38,319 nucleotides of DNA from Verrucomicrobiota bacterium (GTDB lineage: Bacteria; Verrucomicrobiota; Verrucomicrobiia; Verrucomicrobiales; DEV007). The DNA is taken from contig JAHDID010000055.1 of NCBI GenBank assembly GCA_020630975.1, positions 1 through 38,319 of the forward strand, given 5' to 3'. Below the pieces are notes generated by a model. The model did not search any database. It was given only the letters and a program-made list of their open reading frames with translations, and had not been told where the DNA came from. Shown in pieces: positions 15,572 through 24,491 of this stretch; within the stretch, counting starts at the first letter, position 1; every line of letters starts with the position of its first letter. The position numbers and the translations under genes are program-made.

Positions 15572-18196
15572 TTACCTACCCTCGATGTAGCCAGTCATCG
15601 TAGTGACCAAGCCACTATCGATTACCCGTTTCCACAAGCCGCCGTTGAAGCCCTCCGTGGGTGAGTTGACCGAAACGACTGCGCACAAGCCCCTTTGGCC
15701 GCTGGCATTGGGCTCGCCGTCTTTGCCGTTTTCTGGCTCGAGGTAAAAGGTGATCATGTTGTAGTTCCCTCGCCGTGCGGAGGGGATATTGATGCGGAAA
15801 GTTCCTGTCTTTGAGTACAACCGATACTCCTCTGGTGTGCTGCGCCTCAGATGCCCTGCTGTGCCTCTCGATGGTGCCTGTAGCCGCTCACGGATCCACT
15901 CATGGTTTTCATCGCTCAGCACCAAGTCTGGCCACTCAGCGGGAGCTGGCATCCTACCCGCTTCAGGGGTGCGGACTAGGGTCGACTCCACGGCCTTGCC
16001 TGTCACTAGGCGAGTCATACAGCGTGCCATATCCAGATTCGTCCAGCGACCAAAGTTGGCCCCACCGATCACGATGTAGAGAAAGTCGTGGCCGATACGC
16101 ATATTGTCGGAAAAGATCAGTCGGCTGTGCTCTGGTGCACTACCCGCTAGAAATGGCACCAGATCTTCTTTAGATAGATCCAACTGGGCAAAGAAATCAA
16201 TCAACTCACCATAAGCCTCGTCGACATTGGCATGGCTAAACGCGCCATCCCCGAGGCTCACCTGTATGCTGAATAGCGAATTGAGCGCCTGCACAAAACG
16301 CGAATCAATCATACCACTGAGCACGTTTTTATCGGTATGCTGAAATCGCGACAGATCTGGAGCCTGATAGAGCACCTTATCGCCCACCTGATAGGCTGCC
16401 TTGCGCTCGCTCGTGGTGGGCAGCTCCCCATCGCCCTCGGAGGCGAGTGCAGATAGCAGATGTGCCATGAAAAAGGCATTCGAAGAACGGGCAAATGCCT
16501 CATCTGCCTGAGCGCCAAAATCGCTACGCTTCGACGCGCCTCCAGGGAAGACACCACTGGTGTGTAGAGACGGGATGGTGCTCTTCGGCAGGCTGTAGCC
16601 GAGGATAGAGCCCATCGTCTGCCCCTTTCTCGGGACGACAAAGCTGCGCAGATCTGAATTGGCATGGATACCCGCTGCATACAGGTAGGGCTTTCCGGAG
16701 CTACCTACCGGATGCTCCCAAAAGTTCCGATTCAGTCGATACCGCGGCCGAGTCGATAGGAAGTCCGCACCACCTGTGCCCGGAAAGACGGAATCCGCAA
16801 CAGCCAGCACTTCGCCAGTCTCATTCATGATCGTCACTGCGATCTCCAGATAGCTACTTCCCCTAGCCGAGGACACCACATTCTCCAGCTGCGACTGCAG
16901 TAGCGGATCGATGGTCAGGATGAAGTCCTGCTTTTTCAGTGTATTCGATACCTCTTTGGCATTGCGCTCCTGGTCGAGATAGATCTGTGCGATCGAGTCA
17001 TCGAGCGTTTTGAGAAACTCCAGACTATGTGGCAGATCATTATTCATCCGCACCCGGCGGGCCACGCCATCGTGGAAGTGGGAGAAAGAGAACGCATCCT
17101 GCGAGCTAGACGTCGGCTGCCAGTAGTAGGGATTTTCTCGAGCTTCCTCAGCTGTGAACACCTTGAAATACAGCGGTCTCGCCCGCTCCCCCAGTGACGC
17201 GCCACGTCGATACAGTAGCTCTGGCACACGGTCGCCACCGATGGGTGCCGTATAGATCACCGTACCTGCCGGGCCGGCATTCTCCGTCCAGCCGTGCTCA
17301 TCCCGGATCGTGAAGTACGAAGAGCTACCGGGTATCAATAGATTCAACAACAGCAGTCCATCCTCCTCCTCAGTGAGAAATACTTCGAGTATATTCGGCG
17401 GAGTATCACCCGGCTGCTTCGGCCTACCATTGAAGCGATAGCCAAAGTGCGGCTTCTGCCCGTGGAATGGATCGCCAAACTCGGTATACCCCCAGTCAGC
17501 AGCCTTGGGATAGCCATCAGAGACATTCAGAGACTGCGCCATCTGCTCCTCGCCATCAAAGATCACCCGCAGCTCGAGAGCAGCAGGTTTCTCCTCACCC
17601 TCCTCATCCTTTCGGCTCGGGCGATCTGAGCGATACAGGAGCTTACCAGTCCAGCTATGGCCACGATAGAACGGCGTACCTATCTTGCGGCGATTGCGAT
17701 CGATATGCAGACGGTCGCGACGCACATTCCAGCCAAAGGTACTTTGCTCCGCGCCCTGCAGAAGCCGGATGATGTCGTCTTTCAGCGGACTGCGCTGGTA
17801 AAACAAACGATTGCGCCCCGACATGAGCGACGATTCATCGATACCATAGGCACTCAGACTCTCAAATGCCCCTGCACCACCCTCGACCGGATTTTTAGCC
17901 GCTGTGGCTAGAGCCACGAGATCGATCTCGCCATCCTCTACCAGATCGGCGACCTTTTCATAATAGGGATCGTGATCTAGCCGAGCGGGGCGTATCCTGC
18001 GCCCATCTTCGTACAGCCCCTGCTCCTTTTCCCAAGCATCCAGCGCAGCAAAAGTCATCACAGCAGCACCGCCGAGTAATAGCAATACACCGCCAAACCG
18101 ATCGAAGGGGTAGCGCGAGCGCTGCGCAGCGGCACTGCGGCGGATCTTACCACCACGCCCCAGCTTCCGGCGCCATCTATTGATCTCTCGCATCAT
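15572..18196 (-). CDS. Penicillin-binding-protein-like transpeptidase, membrane anchored
   Basis: The product of 874 aa has a basic cytoplasmic N-terminus (1-33) and one transmembrane helix (about 34-52). A large periplasmic region of about 360 residues follows that does not resemble the usual PBP dimerisation domain. The transpeptidase domain starts at LTIDPLLQSQLE (427-438), the family's tTiD-x-x-lQ entry. All three catalytic motifs are present: SxxK as SSGK (499-502, in HPVGSSGKPYLYA), SxN as SSN (571-573) and KTG (796-798, in YSKTGTFR). The spacing between SxN and KTG, about 220 residues, is longer than usual. The role should be crosslinking of peptidoglycan or a related polymer made by the adjacent SEDS protein; SEDS-PBP pairs are an established unit. 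The ATG overlaps the upstream stop (ATGA), indicating coupled translation. Confidence 0.85.
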   Translation of the reverse strand: MMREINRWRRKLGRGGKIRRSAAAQRSRYPFDRFGGVLLLLGGAAVMTFAALDAWEKEQGLYEDGRRIRPARLDHDPYYEKVADLVEDGEIDLVALATAAKNPVEGGAGAFESLSAYGIDESSLMSGRNRLFYQRSPLKDDIIRLLQGAEQSTFGWNVRRDRLHIDRNRRKIGTPFYRGHSWTGKLLYRSDRPSRKDEEGEEKPAALELRVIFDGEEQMAQSLNVSDGYPKAADWGYTEFGDPFHGQKPHFGYRFNGRPKQPGDTPPNILEVFLTEEEDGLLLLNLLIPGSSSYFTIRDEHGWTENAGPAGTVIYTAPIGGDRVPELLYRRGASLGERARPLYFKVFTAEEARENPYYWQPTSSSQDAFSFSHFHDGVARRVRMNNDLPHSLEFLKTLDDSIAQIYLDQERNAKEVSNTLKKQDFILTIDPLLQSQLENVVSSARGSSYLEIAVTIMNETGEVLAVADSVFPGTGGADFLSTRPRYRLNRNFWEHPVGSSGKPYLYAAGIHANSDLRSFVVPRKGQTMGSILGYSLPKSTIPSLHTSGVFPGGASKRSDFGAQADEAFARSSNAFFMAHLLSALASEGDGELPTTSERKAAYQVGDKVLYQAPDLSRFQHTDKNVLSGMIDSRFVQALNSLFSIQVSLGDGAFSHANVDEAYGELIDFFAQLDLSKEDLVPFLAGSAPEHSRLIFSDNMRIGHDFLYIVIGGANFGRWTNLDMARCMTRLVTGKAVESTLVRTPEAGRMPAPAEWPDLVLSDENHEWIRERLQAPSRGTAGHLRRSTPEEYRLYSKTGTFRINIPSARRGNYNMITFYLEPENGKDGEPNASGQRGLCAVVSVNSPTEGFNGGLWKRVIDSGLVTTMTGYIEGR

Positions 18197-21100
18197 GCCT
18201 GTATCGATTTCCTTTCATTTTGCACACTGATCGCAGCCGCGCTGATCAGGCAGATGAGTAGCGATGTCTCGAGCACATCAGAGGAGCTATTGAGACCCAG
18301 TAGAAAGACATTCTTACCCGTCAGAGGCGCATAGCGGAAGCCGAGGTTACTGATGACCATGTAGATCGAGATACAGCCGATCACCCAGCAGGTCAGCTTG
18401 CCCGCCGCCTCCCAAAATCCCAGTCGCGCTGTGACCTGCGATCGACCAGATAGGCGCGGTATCGTGAGCCGCGCGGAAAAGTAGAGTAACGCAAGCTGCC
18501 ACACCGCAATCGCCAGCACCCCGGTCAACCCAAACTGCCCTCGCACAAAGGTGCTGATCAGGTAGTCGTTCAGAAAGTTATAGCGCGAGCGATCGAATGG
18601 CAGCGTGCCAAATCCATCGCCAAACCAACCGCCCATGGCATACACATCGACGATTTTCTGCTCCTCACTGATCTCCATCGCCCGCTGAGTGCCCTCGGAG
18701 TTGAGGAAATCCCGATCGACTGAGCGAAAGCGCAGATACTGACTGTAGAGCGATTCTTTGCGACTCTCCGTCTTTGGCACCACCACTTTTCGGGCGATCG
18801 CATTCACCGGGATGAACTGCACCGCTATCGCCATGAATAGACTCAGTCCCAGGATCGGTAACCCAATGCGTCTGGCCGTCTGGTTCGGCAGTGCCCGTAG
18901 CACCAGCAGGGTACTGAAGACAATAATCGCCGCCAGCACTGCCTTGATCCCACGTACGTGAGGAATGATCTCGAATGGGTAGTCATCGTGATGGATCGCC
19001 TGCAGGAAATTGCCAATAAAGCGGACACTCCACATCACCGCTAGGCCCGCCAAAAGCCAGAGCATGCCCCGCCAGATCCAACTGGACTGAGACGACGCGT
19101 AGCAGAGAAATAGCCATGTCGCTGGTAGCAATACCAAGATCGCTCCCAAGTCCTGGCGGAATACCGCAAACATCCCATGGATCGCCGCCAACAGCAAAAA
19201 CAACGCGGCAAACACGGGCCAGCATCGCTCGGTGAGAGCTCTCGAGTCGGCACTGCGCGCTCCACCCACGCCGACGATCCAGCTAGTCGCTAGGATGATG
19301 ATCGGTAGGTAAAATGCCGACTTCTGCACAGGACCGATTCGCTCACCAGATCCCGCCAGCCAGACGAGTGACAACGTGATAAACAACACCAGTAAACCCA
19401 GCAAAAAGCCAAACCACTTGCGCAAGCGCAGCTTGCTGACCAGCCGGTTGCCGAGAGAATCCTGCAGCCCGATCACGATCGCCGGCACGATCAATCCCGA
19501 TAGCAAGATCGGTGCGAGCACTGCTATAGCGGTAGTATTCTCTACCAGCCAGTTCGACGATGCGAGCGGGGTCGGGTTCCACAGATTCACATTGTCTGGA
19601 AAGACATGGTCGGCAGACAGCGCCAGCACCAGGCGAGTCAGCACCAGCCCTAGCACCGCTACCAGAAAAGCACCGTGCAGATTGCCCAGCTTGGCCACGG
19701 CCAGTGCCGTGATCAGCATAGCGATGACCACGAGCAGGATCATCAGCGGCGTCGGTCCGAGCACATCGGTATGGATCACCGCAGCCCCTCCCGAGGCAGT
19801 CGGCAGCTCCCAGCTATGGCTATCTGGAGCTTTCAGCGGTGTCGTGGCGAGTAGCGCGGGCTTATCGCTACGGATCTCGATACGGGTGCCGGAGCCACTG
19901 GCCTCGGCTGGTAGGTAGGGCAGCGTCAGATACGACGGCAGACCAGAGGTGAGTGGCAATCGCACCGACTCCTGACGAGTCGGGATCACCTCGCCCTCAC
20001 TCACCGCTTTCATCTCGCTCAGGGTGAGAAACTCGACCTTCTGTCGCTTCAGATTATTGATGATCTCCGGTAGCGTGCGCATCGTGCGGGTATTGATGTC
20101 ATGCATCAGCACCACCGCACCATCATGGATATTACCCACCACATGGCGGATCACTTCATCATCATTCGCCGTCTTGCGAAACTCCTGCGGATCGATCGAC
20201 CAAAAGATGGTCTCCATGTTGTATTTATCCGCGATCTGCTGGGCCAGCCACTTTCGGCTTTTGCCCATAGCCCCGTATGGCGGGCGAAAGAATCGAGGCA
20301 GAGGGCCCGACTCCGCGATCACTTGGTTCGACTTGGTGATCTGGTCGTCTGCTTTCAGGTACCACGATGGCGAGTGATCCCACGAGTGATTGCCGATCTC
20401 ATGGCCCTCCTCACGGATACGCTGCATCAGCTCAGGGTTGCGCTTGGCATTGTCGCCTTTCACAAAGAATGTCGCTGCGATCTGGTGGCGGCGTAGGGTG
20501 TCCAGCACCTTGGGCGTGATCTTATCGACTGGCCCATCGTCGAAGGTCAGGGCCACCTGAGTGCCAGGGCGAGCCGAAGTATTGTACTTCGAGATACGAT
20601 CCCCCACCGCAGGCTCGAAGTCGCCCATATACCCACCCGAGCTACCGCTACCCAGCTCCGATGGCGATGGATTGGGATTCCGATACAGCCAGTCCGATAC
20701 CAGAAAGTGCACCGTATCCTCGCGGCGGAGAAACTCCATAGGCAGTCGCAACCGATCAAATCTCGCCACATCGACTAATTTCCCCTCCACCTGGTTGCGC
20801 AGGAAAGTCAGCTCAAACACATGCGTCTGAAAGCGCTTCCGCACGGTATTCCAGCGCGTCACTCTCAGATAGTTCGGATCCGACTTGCTGGTAAAAGTCG
20901 ACTCTGGAGCGAAGCTACTGCCACCGACGACTAGCCCTCCAGTGGGGAGATCGGGATCGAGTGCCAGCAGATGGAGCTTTTCGCCCCGATCTCGGCCTAG
21001 CTGAGTCAAAAACAAGCCGGAGCGATTGATGTCTTTTCTACCCTTTGAGCGATCGGGGAATTGCCACGCCTTCGGGTAGCGGAGCGAGGCCTTCTCGACG

Positions 21101-21651
21101 ATGTCCGTGGCACCGCTGGGATGAGTCACCACCAGCCGGCCTGCTTTCTCGCCATTGGCCCCGTCTCGCCAGGCAATGCGATAAGTCTGCCCACGCCACT
21201 CGATGTCGCTGCTCCCCTCGATAGGGGTGGTCACGGTCTCGAGGTCTAGCTTGCGCCCAGGGCTAGATGGGTAGTCGACTATCAACTGGCCTTTGCCCCG
21301 CACCGTCTGCCGAGCCACCAGCTGGCGCTTCTGGCTAGCGCCGCCCTTGCCACTGATCTCGATAGCTGCCCCGGATGTCCGAGGTAGCGCCCAAGCGATC
21401 GGGCTCCACGCATCGCCATCGGCTGTGGCGGCCAGATTAGCCCGAAACCCCGTCTGATAGATCTCCACCTTGGGCTCGCCGAGCAGTCCGTAGACGATCA
21501 GCGTGCCAGCCGTTCCTCCCGAGATCACCGTCAGAGCGACCAGTACATACCTCAGTACCCGCAGTCGGCGAAAGGTAGCACCGAGCAGCAGGGCGAGCGC
21601 CCCGCACACTAGAGGAGCGGCGAATAAGATGCTTTGATACAGTGGCGGCAT
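18193..21651 (-). CDS. NodB polysaccharide deacetylase fused to SEDS (RodA/FtsW-like) polymerase
   Basis: The product of 1152 aa starts with two hydrophobic helices (about residues 5-25 and 35-56), then an extracytoplasmic beta-rich region. A NodB domain (about 364-550) has TFDDGP (369-374), the HSWDH metal motif (422-426), RPPYG (456-460), WSIDP (484-488) and LMHD (515-518), so the catalytic and zinc ligands look intact. About ten further transmembrane helices (635-1143) resemble SEDS glycosyltransferases: FRQDLGAILVLLP (831-843) recalls the family's QPDLG segment, MGGWFGDGFGTLP (1006-1018) the GSGGLxGKG segment, FVRGQFGLTGVL (1035-1046) the EELGFxG segment, and PLTGKNVFLLGLNSSS (1109-1124) the PxTGxxxPFxSxGGSS segment. 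Residues differ from canonical RodA at several of these. The protein would polymerise and deacetylate a glycan strand. It is the first gene of a seven-gene operon. Confidence 0.85.
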   Translation of the reverse strand: MPPLYQSILFAAPLVCGALALLLGATFRRLRVLRYVLVALTVISGGTAGTLIVYGLLGEPKVEIYQTGFRANLAATADGDAWSPIAWALPRTSGAAIEISGKGGASQKRQLVARQTVRGKGQLIVDYPSSPGRKLDLETVTTPIEGSSDIEWRGQTYRIAWRDGANGEKAGRLVVTHPSGATDIVEKASLRYPKAWQFPDRSKGRKDINRSGLFLTQLGRDRGEKLHLLALDPDLPTGGLVVGGSSFAPESTFTSKSDPNYLRVTRWNTVRKRFQTHVFELTFLRNQVEGKLVDVARFDRLRLPMEFLRREDTVHFLVSDWLYRNPNPSPSELGSGSSGGYMGDFEPAVGDRISKYNTSARPGTQVALTFDDGPVDKITPKVLDTLRRHQIAATFFVKGDNAKRNPELMQRIREEGHEIGNHSWDHSPSWYLKADDQITKSNQVIAESGPLPRFFRPPYGAMGKSRKWLAQQIADKYNMETIFWSIDPQEFRKTANDDEVIRHVVGNIHDGAVVLMHDINTRTMRTLPEIINNLKRQKVEFLTLSEMKAVSEGEVIPTRQESVRLPLTSGLPSYLTLPYLPAEASGSGTRIEIRSDKPALLATTPLKAPDSHSWELPTASGGAAVIHTDVLGPTPLMILLVVIAMLITALAVAKLGNLHGAFLVAVLGLVLTRLVLALSADHVFPDNVNLWNPTPLASSNWLVENTTAIAVLAPILLSGLIVPAIVIGLQDSLGNRLVSKLRLRKWFGFLLGLLVLFITLSLVWLAGSGERIGPVQKSAFYLPIIILATSWIVGVGGARSADSRALTERCWPVFAALFLLLAAIHGMFAVFRQDLGAILVLLPATWLFLCYASSQSSWIWRGMLWLLAGLAVMWSVRFIGNFLQAIHHDDYPFEIIPHVRGIKAVLAAIIVFSTLLVLRALPNQTARRIGLPILGLSLFMAIAVQFIPVNAIARKVVVPKTESRKESLYSQYLRFRSVDRDFLNSEGTQRAMEISEEQKIVDVYAMGGWFGDGFGTLPFDRSRYNFLNDYLISTFVRGQFGLTGVLAIAVWQLALLYFSARLTIPRLSGRSQVTARLGFWEAAGKLTCWVIGCISIYMVISNLGFRYAPLTGKNVFLLGLNSSSDVLETSLLICLISAAAISVQNERKSIQA

Positions 21652-22065
21652 CGAGATTGGCAGGTCGATGAGTGAGTGAAGGTGAAAATGAGTCAGATCA
21701 AATCAGGTCATCCATACACCGAAAACAAGCCCGATGATGTTGGCGCGGTCTGGCCTCGGCTCGCTTGCAGATGGCTGTCTGCATAGCGAACCCAGCTATC
21801 TCCGATGAGAATTCTGGTACACATGAAGGATTCTGACAAATTGGCAGGAGATCAGCAGTCTCAGTTTGGTGGGTCTATGACCAAACAGAGGGGTCGCCAC
21901 TGCTTCAACTTCTTTTTTCGACCTTATAGGGAGACAGATGTTCAGCATTCCTTAAATAAATCGTCACCGAAACCCTGCTAAATCCCATCCTATAGGGCGT
22001 ATATGCCTCATAGGTCCTATAGCAGTGCGAACAAAATTCAGACCACGAAGACTCAAGCCCACGGC
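21652..22065. other. Intergenic region upstream of the SEDS/PBP operon
   Basis: This 414-bp gap has no convincing gene. It should contain the promoter of the seven-gene minus-strand operon. Around 21989-22022 there are CCTATAGG and ATAGGTCCTAT palindromes, placed where they could terminate the minus-strand DUF2200 gene. I cannot assign a function to them. Confidence 0.4.
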
Positions 22066-22437
22066 CTAAGCCGCTCGAAGAATCTTCTCCATCGCTTTCC
22101 CCTTCGCCAGTTCATCTACCAGCTTATCCAGATACCGGCACTGCTGCACGAGAGGATCCTCCAACTCCTCGACCCGATATCCGCAGATCACACCGGTAAT
22201 CAGTTTTGCATTGGGGTTCAGCGTGGCCCCTTCGAAAAACTCAGCGTAGGTCACATCCCCTGCGACCACCTCTCCCAAGGCAGCCTCATCATAGCCGGTC
22301 AGCCATTCGATCACCTGATCTAGCTCAGACTTCGTCCGTCCCTTTTTCTCGACCTTGGCTAAAAGCATCGGGTATACCGCCGAAAAGCTCATTTTCGCAA
22401 TCTTCTCTGCGGTTCCTGCGGGTGGTTGTTTCATCAA
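22066..22437 (-). CDS. DUF2200 family protein
   Basis: The product of 123 aa matches DUF2200 along its length. The conserved features I recognise are KIAKMSFSAVYPMLLAKVEK near the N-terminus, KKGRTKSELDQVIEWLTGY in the middle, LITGVICGYRVEELEDPLVQ, and the C-terminal RYLDKLVDELAKGKAMEKIL. The family is small, soluble and of unknown biochemical function, and is scattered among bacteria. The length is standard for it. The gene is alone on this strand between the big operon and a divergent outer-membrane protein. Confidence 0.88.
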   Translation of the reverse strand: MMKQPPAGTAEKIAKMSFSAVYPMLLAKVEKKGRTKSELDQVIEWLTGYDEAALGEVVAGDVTYAEFFEGATLNPNAKLITGVICGYRVEELEDPLVQQCRYLDKLVDELAKGKAMEKILRAA

Positions 22438-22579
22438 TCTAGCCTATCCCAGAGGGCAGACTTGTCCACCTTACTCACGACCCACAAACCTTACCAAAAA
22501 ATTTGTAAGCCCATCCCAAACCCTAACGTCAGCTTAAAGGTTGAACTCATCACAATCTTTTCATAGTTTTTGATCGGAC

Positions 22580-22636
22580 GTTAAAAAACGTTTGACGACG
22601 CCTCTTGTTTTTGATTTTTTAACAACCGTTAAAAAA
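22580..22636. promoter_or_regulatory. Three GTTAAAAAA boxes upstream of the outer-membrane protein gene
   Basis: GTTAAAAAAC occurs directly at 22580-22589 and 22628-22637. An inverted copy at 22615-22623 forms a perfect 9-bp dyad (TTTTTTAAC, 4 nt, GTTAAAAAA) ending 25 bp before the ATG. It could be an operator, or a 5' UTR hairpin controlling the porin-like gene or the divergent DUF2200 gene. Confidence 0.45.
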
Positions 22637-22661
22637 CTCCCGTCACCTAATCAAAAACAAG

Positions 22662-23339
22662 ATGAAAAGAATAAACATGCTACTGGGAGCCCTAGCTTTA
22701 GGGTTCGGACTGTCTTCCGCTTCAGCCGGCGATCACTACGCTGCGCCTGTATCAGACTCGGGTACCTTTTACGCATTTGGCTTTGGAGGAGCGACTTTCA
22801 TGGATGAAATGTCGGGCTATGTGTCTGGCATAGCTGGGAATCCGGCTCTGATCCTAGATACAGACGATGGCTACACCGTAGGTGGTGGACTCGGAGTCCG
22901 CTCGCAGCTGCTCGGCGGCTCTCGCCTAGAGATCGAGGGCTTCTACACCGAGAATGATGTGAACGGTGGCAGCCTAGGAGGCAATGCCTTTCCTGCAGCA
23001 TCCGGGACCTTCGAGACCGCTGGCTTCCACTTCAATGTGATCAAAGAATTCGACATGGGAGCTATCCGCCCCTACGCCGGTGTCGGCCTGGGCTACGCCT
23101 CTGTGTCGGCAGAAAACGTCGCCTATGGGCCGATCAACTTTTCCGATAGCGATGGCGCCTTCTCATGGCAGGTCATCGTGGGACTGGAGGCAGACCTCAC
23201 CGAGGCGGCAGCCTTGTTCATCGAGTACAACTACAACCAAGTCGGCGACATCTCGCTACAACGCTCCGCCACGACTGTAGCCAACTTCGAAGACATCGAT
23301 TTCCACAACCTACAAGCTGGCATTCGGATCTCATTCTAG
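22662..23339 (+). CDS. Outer-membrane beta-barrel protein (OmpA-like / opacity-type barrel)
   Basis: The product of 225 aa begins with a clear signal peptide (MKRINMLLGALALGFGLSSASA). Alternating hydrophobic strands with Gly and aromatic residues follow, such as GTFYAFGFGGATF, TVGGGLGVRSQL, RLEIEGFYTEND, IRPYAGVGLGYASVSAE, FSWQVIVGLEADL and AALFIEYNYNQVGDI. It ends NLQAGIRISF; a terminal Phe is the usual outer-membrane insertion signal. Eight strands fit the length. Its function is not readable; small barrels of this type are structural, adhesive or minor porins. A bulged-stem terminator follows, so it is monocistronic. Upstream AT-rich boxes may regulate it. Confidence 0.88.
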   Translation: MKRINMLLGALALGFGLSSASAGDHYAAPVSDSGTFYAFGFGGATFMDEMSGYVSGIAGNPALILDTDDGYTVGGGLGVRSQLLGGSRLEIEGFYTENDVNGGSLGGNAFPAASGTFETAGFHFNVIKEFDMGAIRPYAGVGLGYASVSAENVAYGPINFSDSDGAFSWQVIVGLEADLTEAAALFIEYNYNQVGDISLQRSATTVANFEDIDFHNLQAGIRISF

Positions 23340-23378
23340 ACCGAGCCCTGCTTTATCTTATCGACCCCAAAAGACATT

Positions 23379-23414
23379 AGCCACCCCCTCTCATTGTAAG
23401 AGGGCGGTGGCTTT
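23379..23414 (+). terminator. Intrinsic terminator of the outer-membrane protein gene
   Basis: AGCCACC-CCCTCT (23379-23391) pairs with AGAGGG-C-GGTGGCT (23399-23412) around a 7-nt loop, with one bulged base, and is followed by a short T run. It lies 40 bp after the stop codon. Confidence 0.8.
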
Positions 23415-23495
23415 GTCGTCTCTATCAGACGCGTCCGTCCCACCGAATAACAACTTGCTTATCATTATTATTAGCCCATGAATCTATGGAGATTA

Positions 23496-24068
23496 ATGCC
23501 GGTCGGTCGCCCAAAGAAATTCGACGAAGAGGAAATCCTAGAACAAGCCATGTGCTTATTTTGGGAGGAAGGCTACCACCAAGTCAGTATTCGCGATATC
23601 GAGAAGGCGACGAAAACCAAGAGCCAGAGTCTGTATAATCACTTCGGCGATAAAGAGCGCCTATTCATAGGAGCGGTAGAGCACTACATCGCCTCTCGCC
23701 TGACAGGGCTGATCACGCTAGCGGGCCAACAAAGCGAGCCTCAGGCAGCTATCACGCTGATTCTCGAGCACTTCCGCGGCAGCGCGAAAAAGAAAACCCT
23801 GTCGGGCTGTTTTCTGGCTAATGCCATCATCGACATGGGCTCAAACAAGACCGTGAAGTCACTGTTTGATCAGGGCTTCGGCCTACTCACCGAGACTCTA
23901 GCAGAGCGTCTCAAAGAGATCCCAGGGTTTTCCAAGGAGCTAGCAGAGACCAGAGCCGCCACCATCACCAATTCCATCATTGGACTGGCCGTATCGTCAC
24001 GCAGCCAACCAAGCTCTGCCCATGTCGATCAAGTCTTCTCGGGCATCATGGAATTGACCCGCCCCTAG
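23496..24068 (+). CDS. TetR/AcrR-family transcriptional regulator
   Basis: The product is 190 aa from the ATG at 23496, chosen because GGAG lies 4 nt upstream and because the family usually starts (V)GRPRxFDxxxxL; an ATG at 23478 would add six residues. The helix-turn-helix is typical: FDEEEILEQAMCLFWEEGY, then VSIRDIEKATKTKSQSLYNHFGDKERLFIGAVEHY. The C-terminal ligand domain has the GSAKKKTLSGCFLANAIIDMG region seen in the TetR group that includes regulators of quinone or aldehyde detoxification genes. The neighbouring VOC-fold gene is convergent, so the target is uncertain; autoregulation is likely. There is no truncation. Confidence 0.9.
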   Translation: MPVGRPKKFDEEEILEQAMCLFWEEGYHQVSIRDIEKATKTKSQSLYNHFGDKERLFIGAVEHYIASRLTGLITLAGQQSEPQAAITLILEHFRGSAKKKTLSGCFLANAIIDMGSNKTVKSLFDQGFGLLTETLAERLKEIPGFSKELAETRAATITNSIIGLAVSSRSQPSSAHVDQVFSGIMELTRP

Positions 24069-24095
24069 GCACCAGCCTCCTCTCTTGATCACTCC

Positions 24096-24470
24096 TTAGT
24101 CCTCGATCCGTTCACCGAAGAATATCAGCAAGCCATCTTCATCGGTCACGTGGAACTCTCGTTGTCCATAGGGCTGATCAAAAGGCACCTTCACCCGACC
24201 CTCTGGCAAGCCGTCCAGCCCTGCCTTCATCTCCTGATAAAGATCGTCTATGCCATCCACACAGACGTAGCAGGACTGGCTACTCGCCTCACTTCCGCCA
24301 TCCGTGTCTGCGATCAAGCGAATCGAGATATCATCGCGCACGATAAAAGCGTAATCGTCCAACTTGATACCGGCCTCAAAGCCAAGAATTCCGGTATAAA
24401 ACTCCAAAGCCTTATCTAGGCTTTTCACAAAAACCATCGGCGTGATGTGCGTGCACTTCCCTTTACTCAT
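24096..24470 (-). CDS. VOC-fold (glyoxalase/bleomycin-resistance/dioxygenase) protein
   Basis: The product of 124 aa has the single-subunit VOC layout of two beta-alpha-beta-beta-beta modules. The first is THITPMVFVKSLDKALEFYTGILGFEAGIKLDDYAFI; the second is SQSCYVCVDGIDDLYQEMKAG and ends with REFHVTDEDGLLIFFGE. The His of the first strand (H8) and the terminal Glu region fit a metal-binding or ligand-binding pocket. Exact chemistry varies widely in this family, and I cannot tell enzyme from sequestering resistance protein. It may be expressed with the membrane protein gene 21 bp upstream. Confidence 0.88.
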   Translation of the reverse strand: MSKGKCTHITPMVFVKSLDKALEFYTGILGFEAGIKLDDYAFIVRDDISIRLIADTDGGSEASSQSCYVCVDGIDDLYQEMKAGLDGLPEGRVKVPFDQPYGQREFHVTDEDGLLIFFGERIED

Positions 24471-24491
24471 GACTTAGCAAAGTAAAAAACC

